A DNA stretch of 64,000 bases from Cryptomeria japonica (GCF_030272615.1 NC_081411.1:41837140-41901139); one strand, 5' to 3'. Positions 44,854 to 54,605 are shown, counted from the first letter of the stretch. Translations and numbers: made by a program. Notes: generated by a model from the letters alone, not told the origin.

Positions 44854-46002
44854 GCACTAGAGAGAGAGAAAAGATTTTGAATTTTAGAGGTAGCAATTTT
44901 CAGTAAAATCAGCCAATCTTCTAGATTTAAGCTGTTAAATGCAATCACGACAGTCTCTCGAAATTTCGGAAAAAATGTCCGAGACCATGGCGCTCAGAGT
45001 GTACACGGTCCTTGCAACTTTTTTCAAAATTTGCAGGGATGAAAGTTATGATGATTTTAAAGCTAATCTGAAAAAATTGAGTGATTTCACGATCTGTAAG
45101 TAGGCCAAATTAAAGTTGCAATCTCAAAATTGAACCCTACCAAGATTGCAAAATTTGAATTTTGAAGAAGAGAGGGAAACTGAAATTTTGAATTTTATGA
45201 TTTTAGAGGGAATACCAAAAGCAATGCAAGTTTTGAAATTTAAAAGTTGACTCAATTTCACACAAAATTCAATTTTGAAAGCGGAAATCAAAGTTGTTGT
45301 AATTAAGCATTTAATTTCAAAAGTCACAAATTGCAAGAATTTTAATAAAGCACTGAAATTTCGAATAAATGCAAACACACTTTTCAGATTTAGGACAGTA
45401 AGAACACAATTTTGACACAAAATTTCAATTTCAATGATTTTTGAATGATTAGAAGCCCTAAACCAAGCAATCACAAGACCAACTTTGATTGTAATTTTGA
45501 AAGTGTTAGAATTGATAAAATCAGCCAAAATTCTGGATTTTAGTAGGAAAATACAGTAAGATCTTTCTCCCGAAATTTCGAAAAAAAAGTCGGGGACGAT
45601 GGCGCTCGGAGTGCACACGGTCCTCGCAACTTTTTTCCAAATTTTCAGGGATGAAAGATATTGTGATTTTATTGCGGAATCCAAAGTTACAGCTGATTTG
45701 GAGATGTTTTGATTAGTGAAATTGTCGGACAAAGGTTGAATCAAGAGGGTTTCAAAAATTAGGGTTTTGACACTTAACCACTTAATTTTCAAAATTAAAG
45801 TACAAATATGAACTGATAATTTGTAATAGAAGGGCAGATCTAAAACAAGCATTAACAATTAAATATTTCACAAGTTCAATTACTAAAAAGAAATTTTAGG
45901 GTTTTTATGCAATTAACCTCTAAAATTTGCAAAAGATCAAACATGGAAATGTAATTAAGGAATCCAATTTTCAGATCTAACCATGAATAATCGGAAAGGA
46001 TG
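44854..46002 (-). other. Element H leader with duplicated hairpin module
   Basis: Between primer site and gag. A block of about 165 bp (44907-45070) is repeated at 45519-45690. Each copy carries CGAAATTTCG and a GACC/GGTC-bounded hairpin with a GCGC core. A 244-codon minus-strand ORF (45858-45124) overlaps it but is hydrophobic and repeat-derived; an extra ORF before gag is known in Ogre-type elements, so it is noted only as a possibility. Confidence 0.55.
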
Positions 46003-46020
46003 TTCACGTCGGGTTCACCA
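46003..46020 (-). promoter_or_regulatory. Primer binding site of element H
   Basis: Minus strand TGGTGAACCCGACGTGAA, 3 bases from the LTR end. It agrees with element B at 16 of 18 positions. Confidence 0.8.
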
Positions 46021-46906
46021 AAATGTAAAGCGGCAAATCGAGCGAACCCTAGTTGCTCTCCCCTCTTCCAACTCCAAGGAGAGAGAAGGGAGGTTGCTAG
46101 GGTTGATGGTTTTCACTTAGGGGAGAGACTTTACATTCAAAAGAGGGGTTGAAACCCACAAGATCCAATCCCACACAATGCAAGATTGGATTCTAAATGA
46201 GTTTCAAGGGTTAAGATAGCAAGGCTACCCTCTTTTGTAAAGAATGTAGATAGAAGAATTAAGCTAGGAATGCATAGAAAGTGAGAAAGATTCGCTTATA
46301 AACTGAGATAGGGATATAGGATGAAGCTGCGGACCTGGAATTAGCAGTAAAATGTCGATACGGCGCTGTCCTGCAAATTTGAGCAAAAGTTGACAGGACG
46401 ATGGTGCCCGGCGTGCACACGGTCCTCCGAAAAATCCACAAAATGAAGGGGGATCTGTTCGTCTCTGCACAAGGATTCCAGATCTTCAATTTCAGTCGCG
46501 TACCTGCAACCTACACACAGAAAAGCGAAGACGATTGGGGGGTTAGGGATTAGGGGTTTGCCTTTAGGTCAAACCCCAGTTTTGGAATTAACCAAGAAAT
46601 GAGAAATGTTGTAAATGTAAATGATTGTAATGTAAAACAAGTACTAATACCTTGTTGTAAGGATGTTTGTATCCTTATGTGCGAAGGTATAGATGTTGTT
46701 GTTTGTTGTATGTTGTATGTTGTAGTATGTGATCTCCTCTTCAATGGTTGAATCCTTGTCTTGAATGCAACACTTAGCCTTGAATGGAGACTTAGAATGA
46801 TCAATTGCTTGAAGGAATGCTTGAATGCTTGAGTGTTTGAATGTTTGAGTATCGTTTCCATGCTTTTTCCATCATACATCTATCCAAATGAGAGAGGAAA
46901 ATGTCA

Positions 46907-46914
46907 TTTATATA
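46907..46914 (-). promoter_or_regulatory. TATA box of element H 5' LTR
   Basis: TATATAAA on the minus strand, about 385 bases into the LTR, present in both copies. Transcription would start near 46880. Confidence 0.6.
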
Positions 46915-47037
46915 CTTGTCAATTAGGGCTGATAGACTGATTTTCCCGACCTTAGGCCGACCAGGAAATATTATTTTCCAATTTGCAAACAAAAAGACCC
47001 GAAGTCCCATAGGAGACCGAGCCCAAAATAGGGCCAG

Positions 47038-47126
47038 GGACCAGGGCGTTGGGCGCCATGGTCCTTGGGGACCAGGGCGCTGGGCACTCTGGTCCTGAAG
47101 GACCAGGGTGCTGGGCGCTCTGGTCC
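47038..47126 (-). repeat. Three tandem 31-bp GC-rich hairpins in element H U3
   Basis: Units begin at 47038, 47069 and 47100. Each has arms GGACCAGGGCG and CGCTCTGGTCC or close variants, pairing at 9-11 of 11 positions including G-U, around a TTGGG/CTGGG loop. The other LTR has one unit. Confidence 0.85.
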
Positions 47127-47298
47127 CACCTCCCGAGACAACAGGGTGCAAGGAGGATCAGGCCAGGGTGCTTGAAAAATGCAGTTTTTGGTGTCATAAA
47201 CAGGTTTCGGGGTCTCCATTCAGGTTGCGTGTTGCGTCGCCATCGTGAAGACCGAAATGCAGTCGAAATTGCAAGTGTCGCAATTTTAGGACGCTACA

Positions 47299-48048
47299 AT
47301 ACCATGTCAGCTGTGTGCACGTGAAGGATTTATTTGAGGATCTTGCGCATGAAGATCGAATGCATTGAATGTCTACCTCGGGAATGGACAATTTTTTGAG
47401 TGGTGTGTGAAGAGTGCATGATGGGTTACTATTTTCCAGATGTGATGAAGATCAGACGATACAGAATGACTTGAGATCTATTTTAGATCATTTCACTCTA
47501 TGCAAATATGTTTGGACGGTCAGGATTGGACCGCTTGTAATTGTTAACCTAAAATGTTTAGGGTTTAGGGTTTATGCTACCAACCTAATTTTTGTCTATA
47601 AGGTTGATGATGTTTGTTAGTGTTTGTGTTGGAAAATGTTGTGTTTGTGTCCGCATGTTGATATACTTGCCAAACCAGACTGTGAAATCTACAGAGTGTG
47701 ATTACAAAGGAGAGGAGCTGAAAAGGATTTGCCTTAGCAAGTAGTGTTGTTATCAGATTAGAGCTTTACCTGTTGACTTCTAACCATTTCAATAGAAGAA
47801 AAATCCCTTGACCAAGTAGCTTTAACGGGCTTGTTGCAAATCCTCTAACCAGGTAACTCAAGTTCATTGAGTTCTTTAAATCCTCTAGCGAGGTAACCTT
47901 TAACAGGGTTTATAGCCATCCCTTAATTGGGTGATCCCTAACAGGATCAATTCCTAACAGAACCTTATTGTAAAGTCTTTAACCAGACTAGGCTCCTAAC
48001 AAAGTGGACTTCAAAAGAGTTCAAAACAAGCTTGTAGGTATTCATCCT
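47299..48048 (+). repeat. Copia G 3' LTR, second piece
   Basis: Continues after ATACC and aligns with copia I LTR 27037-27790 (GTGCACGTGAAGGAT; AATCCTCTAACCAGGTAAC units). It stops at GTATTCATCC where element K starts, before the CCACCATGG part of the LTR. Confidence 0.8.
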
Positions 48049-48377
48049 GTTGGTGTAAATAATTATTCATCATGGATATTATTACACTTTACTTAAGTTT
48101 ACTTAGGAAATGCATTTTATTGTAGTTTGGGTATGAGACACTTGGGTGTTTGTGCCACATTGGGATAGTGTGTGTAGGAGAAATTCCACCTTTTATGGTG
48201 TTGATCTTATTGTTACACTCCACATTCAGTGGGTGATCCACCTCATGTGGACTATTATATTATTTCTCCTACCTACCCACACCTATTTCCTACCTACCCT
48301 TGTTTCTTATTGAGCCACATGTCATGTTTGTGTGCTCACATATCCCTAGCTTTGCCTATATAAGCAAGCTCATCTAC
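48049..48377 (+). repeat. Element K: 5' part of another copia-type LTR, cut by the assembly gap
   Basis: Begins TGTTGGTGTAAATAATTATT inside the copia G LTR and has a TATA box in GCCTATATAAGC (48357-48363). Whether it is a solo LTR or a full element cannot be known because of the gap. Confidence 0.65.
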
Positions 48378-48877
48378 NNNNNNNNNNNNNNNNNNNNNNN
48401 NNNNNNNNNNNNNNNNNNNNNNNNNNNNNNNNNNNNNNNNNNNNNNNNNNNNNNNNNNNNNNNNNNNNNNNNNNNNNNNNNNNNNNNNNNNNNNNNNNNN
48501 NNNNNNNNNNNNNNNNNNNNNNNNNNNNNNNNNNNNNNNNNNNNNNNNNNNNNNNNNNNNNNNNNNNNNNNNNNNNNNNNNNNNNNNNNNNNNNNNNNNN
48601 NNNNNNNNNNNNNNNNNNNNNNNNNNNNNNNNNNNNNNNNNNNNNNNNNNNNNNNNNNNNNNNNNNNNNNNNNNNNNNNNNNNNNNNNNNNNNNNNNNNN
48701 NNNNNNNNNNNNNNNNNNNNNNNNNNNNNNNNNNNNNNNNNNNNNNNNNNNNNNNNNNNNNNNNNNNNNNNNNNNNNNNNNNNNNNNNNNNNNNNNNNNN
48801 NNNNNNNNNNNNNNNNNNNNNNNNNNNNNNNNNNNNNNNNNNNNNNNNNNNNNNNNNNNNNNNNNNNNNNNNNNNNN
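48378..48877. other. Assembly gap, exactly 500 N
   Basis: A round length suggests a placeholder, not a measured gap. Reading frames across it are artefacts, and adjacency of K and C is unproven. Confidence 0.98.
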
Positions 48878-50306
48878 GATACCCAGAACAACAAATAGAG
48901 CGGCAGATGCAATGGCCACTTTGGCATCTATACCACAGCTACAGGAGTCTAATTTTCGCTTTGAATTCTTGGTGGAAGAGTTACATTACCCTTCCTATGA
49001 TTCTCCTGAGTCCCAGGTAGTCTGTTCTATTATTGGACATGACTCATCTCGTTATAGCCACATTTACTCTTACCTACATGACCAAGTTGTCCCTGCCAAT
49101 CTTTCCCGAAATGAAAAAAGAAACCTAATCCGAAATGCGTCATGGTACGCTATCATTGCTAATGACTTATTCAGGCGAGGTTTAGATAATACTTTGCTTA
49201 GATGTCTAGAAATTGAGGAGTCCCAACATGCATTATCCGAAGTTCATGAAGGTGTTTGTGGATCTCATTCGAACGGTCTAAATTTAGCGCAAAAACTACT
49301 AAGGGCTGGCTACTACTGGCCAGACATGGATAAGGAAGCCATAAAATTTGCTAAAACCTGCGAAAAGTGTCAGTTACATGGGCACCTTATCCATGCTCCT
49401 GCAAGGGATCTTATACCACTTGTAACGCACTGGCCCTTCCAACAGTGGGCATTTGATCTAATAGGCCAAATATATCTTGCATTATCTAATGGATATAAAT
49501 TTATTATCACTGCCATTGAGTACTTTACTAAGTGGGTAGAAGTAGTTCCACTCATCAAGGCAACAGGAAAACAAGTAGCTCTATTTATTCTTAACTATAT
49601 CATCTGTAGGTATGGTATACCTTCATCAATTATAACAAACAATGGAGGATAGTTTAAGAACAAAGATCTAGATGAACTTTGTGAGAAGTTTAAAATCAAA
49701 CAATGCTGGTCCTCAGTATATTACCCTCAAGGTAATGGACAAGTAGAGGCATCTAACAAAAACCTACTGACTATCTTGCACAGAGCAGTGAACAAATCTG
49801 GGAAGGATTGGCATCTGCAGCTCAATCCTGCACTGTGGGCTTATAGAACAAATATCAAAACACCTACTGGGGCTACACCTTTTTCTTTGGTGTATGGGTC
49901 CAAAACAGTATTATCCATTGAAGTAGAAATACCATCTCTAAGAGTTTCCTTGCAAGGTCTTGTTACTGATAAAGACTATAGAATATCTAGATTGCAAGAG
50001 CTTGAATTGCTGGATGAGCGTCGACAAGTGGCATTTGATCATCTCAAAGTGTATCAAAAGAAAATGTTCAAAGGATATAACAAGAAAGTTCGACACCGAG
50101 AATTTCAGGTTGGTGACTTAGTTCTCAGAGAGAATCCTAAAAATCAACAGTTTCGAGATAACAAAGGGAAGTTTGAACCCAACTGGCTGGGTCCCTATAT
50201 CGTCACTGCAACTTTCGGCTCTGGTGCCTATCAACTCTCAACATCGGAAGGAGAACAGCTCCGTGAACCGATTAACACCATCCATCTGAAGAAATTCTTC
50301 ACCTAG
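48878..50306 (+). pseudogene. Element C integrase (end of second RNase H to pol stop)
   Basis: Begins PRTTNRAADAMATLAS, the C-terminal part of the second RNase H. Then HHCC zinc region (VHEGVCGSHSNG ... CEKCQLHG, 49240-49380), core WAFDLIGQIYL (49447), FTKWVEVVPL, FILNYIICRYG, SSIITNNGG (49625; the usual catalytic Asp is Asn), a stop at 49650-49652, [14 protein letters not shown] with the catalytic Glu, and LWAYRTNIKTPTGATPFSLV. The C-terminal GPY/F-like module is KFEPNWLGPYIVTATFGSG, ending NTIHLKKFFT. One stop and one lost catalytic residue are the only visible faults. Confidence 0.9.
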
Positions 50307-50337
50307 ATATTCTCTATACCAGCAGCTTTTACAGCGG

Positions 50338-50460
50338 AAAATGTCCTGAAGAAATCATAAAAATTAGAAAATGTCTTGAAGAAATCCTAAAAATCAGAAA
50401 ATGTCCTGAAGAAATCCTAAAAATCAAAAAATGTCTTGAAGAAATCCTAAAAACCAGAAA
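50338..50460 (+). repeat. 30-bp tandem repeat after element C integrase
   Basis: Four units, with ATG at 50341, 50371, 50401 and 50431: ATGTCCTGAAGAAATCCTAA then AAATCAGAAA. Equivalent to 2097-2200 (A) and 14306-14590 (B). An A-tract follows at 50456-50476. Confidence 0.9.
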
Positions 50461-50500
50461 AAAAAAAAAAAAAAAAGGAAAAAAGAGAGAAAATGCCTTG

Positions 50501-50583
50501 GTGAAAGCTTGGTAAACAGGCACCTTGGTAAAAAAAAAAAGAATCTCTGCCAAGTAGGTGAAAACTTGGTAAATAGGTGCCTC
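50501..50583 (+). repeat. Paired GTGAAAACTTGGTAAA motif of element C
   Basis: GTGAAAGCTTGGTAAACAGG at 50501 and GTGAAAACTTGGTAAATAGG at 50558, like the pair in B at 13601/13641. Confidence 0.75.
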
Positions 50584-52210
50584 TTGTACTCAAGCGCTCC
50601 ATCTATCAACGCAACATTGTCATTCCCGCTTTCATGCATCTTTGCTTTTGCTTGTACATATTTCAGTCACTTTTATGACATCCTAGTTCGTTGGAACCCT
50701 CATGGCTTGAAACCGATCATTGTCATAGTCTTAGGGTAATCGACAGAGCACATTACATGTCCTAAGCAGTATCAACCAAGTCAACCTTATTTCAGTGAAA
50801 CCTGGTCATCCATTTCGAGTCAGTTACCTGTCTCCTGACTACTGAAGAGTTTTATCATTGAGTAAACAAGCAAAACAACATAACGCAAAACAATCACTAA
50901 ATTGTTTGAGATATGCATGAAAATTTTATTTGTGTGCTGTCTTTTATATTGGTTTTCGATTATTATCCCTCTGAGTAACTCAAGGAAGTCTATCTTGAGT
51001 AAGAGGAGCAAGGATTGGGGGCATAATATTTTCTTGTTTGCTGCTTGAAGGAATGATCCCAATGATCTAGAAAGATCTAAATTAGCTGGGTGTCTATGAT
51101 AAGAGCCTTCACATCAAAGTGGAATCGCCTCACATACCTCGACTCCGCTTATTTGAATGCTACAGGGAGGTTCCCATCATTTCTTTGTTTGTTTTGAGGG
51201 AATTTCTTCATCGTGCAATCCATGTCCATGCGTAATCTATCCAAGGATATGAACGAGAAAAAAAAAGGTCACTGCGGACAAGATAATTAATATTGCACAT
51301 GAAAAGAAATGAACTCTACTCTGCCTGCTATAATTGTAAAACGCTCAATGATGAAAATTAAGCTGTTCAAATCCAGTGACTAGATTTAGGTTGCATCTCA
51401 TTTTGCATCTCATTTTGCATTTCATTCTGCATTTTGTGAATTTGGAGTGATTTCGGTATAGTAACAATGCTTCCTCTTTGTCTGCTGAATGAGAGTTGGA
51501 GCATCATCATTTCTTCGCTAAGTGGTCTCTTTTCATCATTTCTCCGATCGAGTACTTGTGTTTTGAGATGTTAGCTACATACATGAGAATTTCATATAAA
51601 TTCATGCATTCATTATCATTCATTTACATCCATCTTATTGCATAGGAAAATGAAAACATTGCATCATTCATTTGCATTCATCTTATTGCATAGAAAAATG
51701 CAAAAAATTGTATTACTCATTATTCATTACTCATTTGCATTATCATTTATTTGCATATGAAAAGAAACAAAAATAGACATCCATGATCATTTGCATTGCA
51801 TACATTCATGTTGAAAAGAAATGCATACATATAGAATAAAGTATATAGAACAACATCTCATAATCCATCAACACAAGTACGATGAAATCAAATCACGAGC
51901 TTGTATATCAGCTATCCTGAGTCCATTTTCGGGATTGAAATAAAAAATCGAGATCATTTTGCTAGTCAATTTCAAAATTTGGACCACTTAGTGCTCTTTT
52001 CGTCAAAAACTCATTCTCTCTTCTAATTGCTCTCAATTTCTTGTTAATCAACGTTGAATCTCAATTTAATTTCTACAAATCAACTTTGCGCTCAATTTCA
52101 ACACAAAGTTTTCAAAAACTCCTCTAAATCAATTTGTGCTCAAAACAACTTATCATCACTAAAAAATTGCCTATCATCATGTACCCTCGCTATCTTTCGA
52201 TTTTGCTCCC
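50584..52210 (+). other. Element C 3' region, non-coding
   Basis: No gene. GATTGGGGGCATAAT at 51015 is another G5 tract. 51590-51830 is CATTTGCATT-rich as in A. TCCCGAGGGGGCATACTCG is at 52207-52225. Confidence 0.5.
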
Positions 52211-52329
52211 GAGGGGGCATACTCGTGACCTTATGACCTCACATCTTCAAATGTCGAGAAAATTTTCAAATCTTCATCAAAACTTGAGCAAAAATCTTTT
52301 TCAACTAAAGAAAATCAAATAAGACCTCA

Positions 52330-52870
52330 TTGCTAGGGGCATCTCAACTTCATCGCTTTATATCAAGTTGAGATCTCTCAATCATCTGAATCAAATCAAT
52401 CTGTAGGGGCATATCAGTTTCATCACTTCATATCAAGCTGATATTTGTCTTTTTTCTAAATCAATCTCTTTATGTTAATTAGTTCCATCACTTTTCATCA
52501 AGCTGATTTTTCATTTAAACTCAATCAAGGGTTTAAAGAGTATCTTCGATCATGCTAAATCTAAACAGGTGTTATATTTTATTCATTTCTTGATCAAGCT
52601 GAACAATTTATCTCCATCGTATCTTGATCAATCAAGTTTAAGATCGATTTTTATCATCACTCACTATGTCTAGTTCAATCAAGTTCAAGTTCGGTATCTT
52701 TTGTTTTCTATTGTTCCTAAGTTCAATCAAGTTTCGGAACGATATCGCTTTAATCAGACTTCATTCAGCTTTGTCGCTTCGAATCAAACTAAACACCTCA
52801 CTTTTTTATGTAGTTCGTGATCAATTAAGTTCAGAATTGGCATCTCCTAGACATCAACTATTCTTTGAAC
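52330..52870 (+). repeat. Degenerate 70-bp repeats with paired hairpins in element C
   Basis: Two clear units at 52341-52374 and 52411-52444, each after TAGGGGC, have 10-bp arms and a 14-nt CATC..TATC loop. Weaker relatives (TCAAGCTGAT, TCAATCAAGTTCAAG) continue to about 52830. Confidence 0.7.
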
Positions 52871-52892
52871 GAACATGCTGCTCGCACATTAA

Positions 52893-52908
52893 TTCAAAGA
52901 GGGGCAAA
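52893..52908 (+). promoter_or_regulatory. Polypurine tract of element C
   Basis: TTCAAAGAGGGGCAAA immediately before TGTAATACCC. Confidence 0.8.
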
Positions 52909-53992
52909 TGTAATACCCTAAAAATGGTCATCTAAACCATAGGCCCCTAATCTCGACAATGTCACCAAGGTCCTAACCAAAGGCAATTAAATCAATCTTG
53001 AGCACACAATTAATTCTTTAATCATCCAATATCACATGGCAAAATCAGTCATCAATATTAATTAAGTATTTATTTAATTAATATTTCATTCCAAGTAAAT
53101 CATTTTAAATAATTATCTTATTTATTTTAATTAAATATCCTAGCATATTTAACTAAATAAATCAAATTGCCATAAATCTTCAAAAAAGGAAACAAATAAA
53201 GAAAGAGGAATTAATTCAATTAAATAAATCAATTGAGCACAATCTTCAAAAATGGAAATAAATAAAAAAAAAGGAATTAATTGACAAAAAAAATTAAAAT
53301 TTGAGAAAAGAAATCAATTGGAGATAATCTTGAAAAAACAAATTAAAAATTGATAGATAATCTCAAAGAAAGCAATTAAAACAATTAAATATTAAAATTG
53401 AATGAAATAGAGAATAAATAAATTTTTTCCTAATTTTAATCTTAATTTTAGTTCAATTTCCTTTAAATCAGTTTTTTCTTGATTTAATCTTAATTTTAGT
53501 TCAATTTCCTTTAAAACTGACAAAAGCATCCAATCACATCAATTCACCTGGATTGTGCTTCCTCTTGGAAAATCTTGACCGCTCATCATCATTTGATCTC
53601 AACCGTTGGTTTCTTTATGAATTTTCTATAAATTCAGGCTCATCTCTCATTCAAAGAGAGGCTGGAGAATATATTGTTATTATACAGTTTTTGCTCTAGG
53701 ATTCAATGACATATTGCATATTAATTATTTCATATTAATTAAATCATTTAGCTTAATATTGCTTAAATCTTGTTAGATCAATATTGCATCCATCTAGCAT
53801 TCGTCATCTTCATATAGATAAAATCCTTCGTCTTGATGTTGTCTAGTCACTGGTATTGCTAAATAATCTGAGAGCAATCTTATACTCGCATCTTTTAGAA
53901 GGCAATGGGTCGATTTGTTATGGTTTATTATTCATTGATTATATCTGACTAACCATGCATGTAATGACTTGATTGAAGTGTTGTGTATTGCA
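52909..53992 (+). repeat. Element C 3' LTR
   Basis: Starts TGTAATACCCTAAAAATGG, then a long TTAATTAA/AATTAAA-rich stretch (53030-53520), with a TATA box TATAAA at 53627-53632. The end at TGTGTATTGCA (53992) is inferred from the similar end in A. Confidence 0.75.
53627..53632 (+). promoter_or_regulatory. TATA box of element C LTR
   Basis: TATAAA about 720 bases into the LTR, as in A (754) and comparable to B (985). Confidence 0.5.
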
Positions 53993-54603
53993 GATACAGA
54001 TACAGGTTCACTTTTCACACACACAGTAGATAGTTAAGAGGAGTCAGAGTGAAGACAGTGTTGCAGTAATTCTTTAATGGATCTGTTGTAGTACAGTGAT
54101 CAACGTTAGCACATAGATTCTTTACTAGATCTTTTGTGAGTTATCATTTTGTTATCTGAGCTTACATTGGAACTGATCCTATGCATTCAGAGATGCACCT
54201 TTGTTCAGTTCATATTTTTCTATTCTAGTGAGCATTCTAGCTGTGAGCCCCTTTTGTAATCTTGTAGTGCGCATTCTGGTAGTGAGGAGTTTATGTATTC
54301 TAGTTGTGAGCCACCTGACAATGAGCCACTCATTTAAAAAAAAACGATAGTTATATTATCTTGAGAGTTAACACTCTTCATGGTTTTTTCCATTTAGTTT
54401 TTTCATGTATAAAATCCGGTGTTCGTGTTGTAGCTATGTTTTCATGTTTATTCTGCATTTCCTCTTTCATGTTGATTTATTTAATTGATAAATCTGATGC
54501 AATAGTAAAGGGTTAAGAAGTTGAGAGAAAGTTATATGAATTGGTGGGAATATTGATTCACCCCCTCCCTCTCATTATTTTGGTCTCTTCAACCAATCCA
54601 ACA
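53993..54603 (+). repeat. Element E: 3' part of a copia-type 5' LTR
   Basis: Contains CATGGTTTTTTCCATTTAG (54379) and GATTCACCCCCTCCCTCTC (54555), both hallmarks of the copia LTRs here, and ends CAATCCAACA. Repeated TTCTAGTTGTGAGCC/ATTCTGGTAGTGAGG units lie at 54225-54330. The left end is not defined. Confidence 0.65.
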
Positions 54604-54605
54604 AT

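Larger units (their letters stand above)
39462..47298 (-). mobile_element. Element H: Gag-protease-only LTR retrotransposon, minus strand
   Basis: LTRs at 39462-40682 and 46024-47298 flanked by ATACC. On the minus strand: primer site, 1.2-kb leader, one Gag-PR ORF (44853-41590) and a 0.9-kb 3' region with polypurine tract. No RT, RNase H or integrase can be found in the 5.3-kb interior. The Gag and protease are of Tat type. It fits the class of non-autonomous elements that keep GAG but lack POL. Confidence 0.9.
46024..47298 (-). repeat. Element H LTR (5' LTR in element orientation), 1275 bp
   Basis: Minus strand TGTAGCGTCC to GCCGCTTTACA. TATA box (TATATAAA) at 46907-46914. U3 has three tandem 31-bp hairpin units (47038, 47069, 47100). 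R/U5 holds another GGAC/GTCC hairpin at 46395-46427. Confidence 0.92.
34506..48048 (+). mobile_element. Copia element G (Ty1/copia), 3' LTR split by element H
   Basis: The 5' LTR is reduced to its last 200 bp. Then come a Met primer site, gag, pol, a polypurine tract, and a 3' LTR in two pieces (39208-39461 and 47299-48048) around element H. Element K starts inside its far end. It is closely related to copia I throughout the coding region. Confidence 0.85.
48878..53992 (+). mobile_element. Element C: Tat-type Ty3/gypsy, better preserved, 5' end lost in the gap
   Basis: Integrase with a single stop, the post-integrase module, a CATT-rich 3' region, repeated hairpins, polypurine tract and 3' LTR. 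It has the same plan as element A but without the antisense plant-mobile-domain ORF, at least in the part visible. Confidence 0.88.

Noticed and set aside
45124-45858. 244-codon ORF in the H leader as an extra gene before gag
   Set aside because: Hydrophobic, low-complexity, overlaps the duplicated hairpin module and has no motif; kept only as a remote possibility.
48300-49652. A 450-codon ORF crossing the N gap
   Set aside because: The middle is undetermined sequence; only the part after 48878 is real and belongs to element C.
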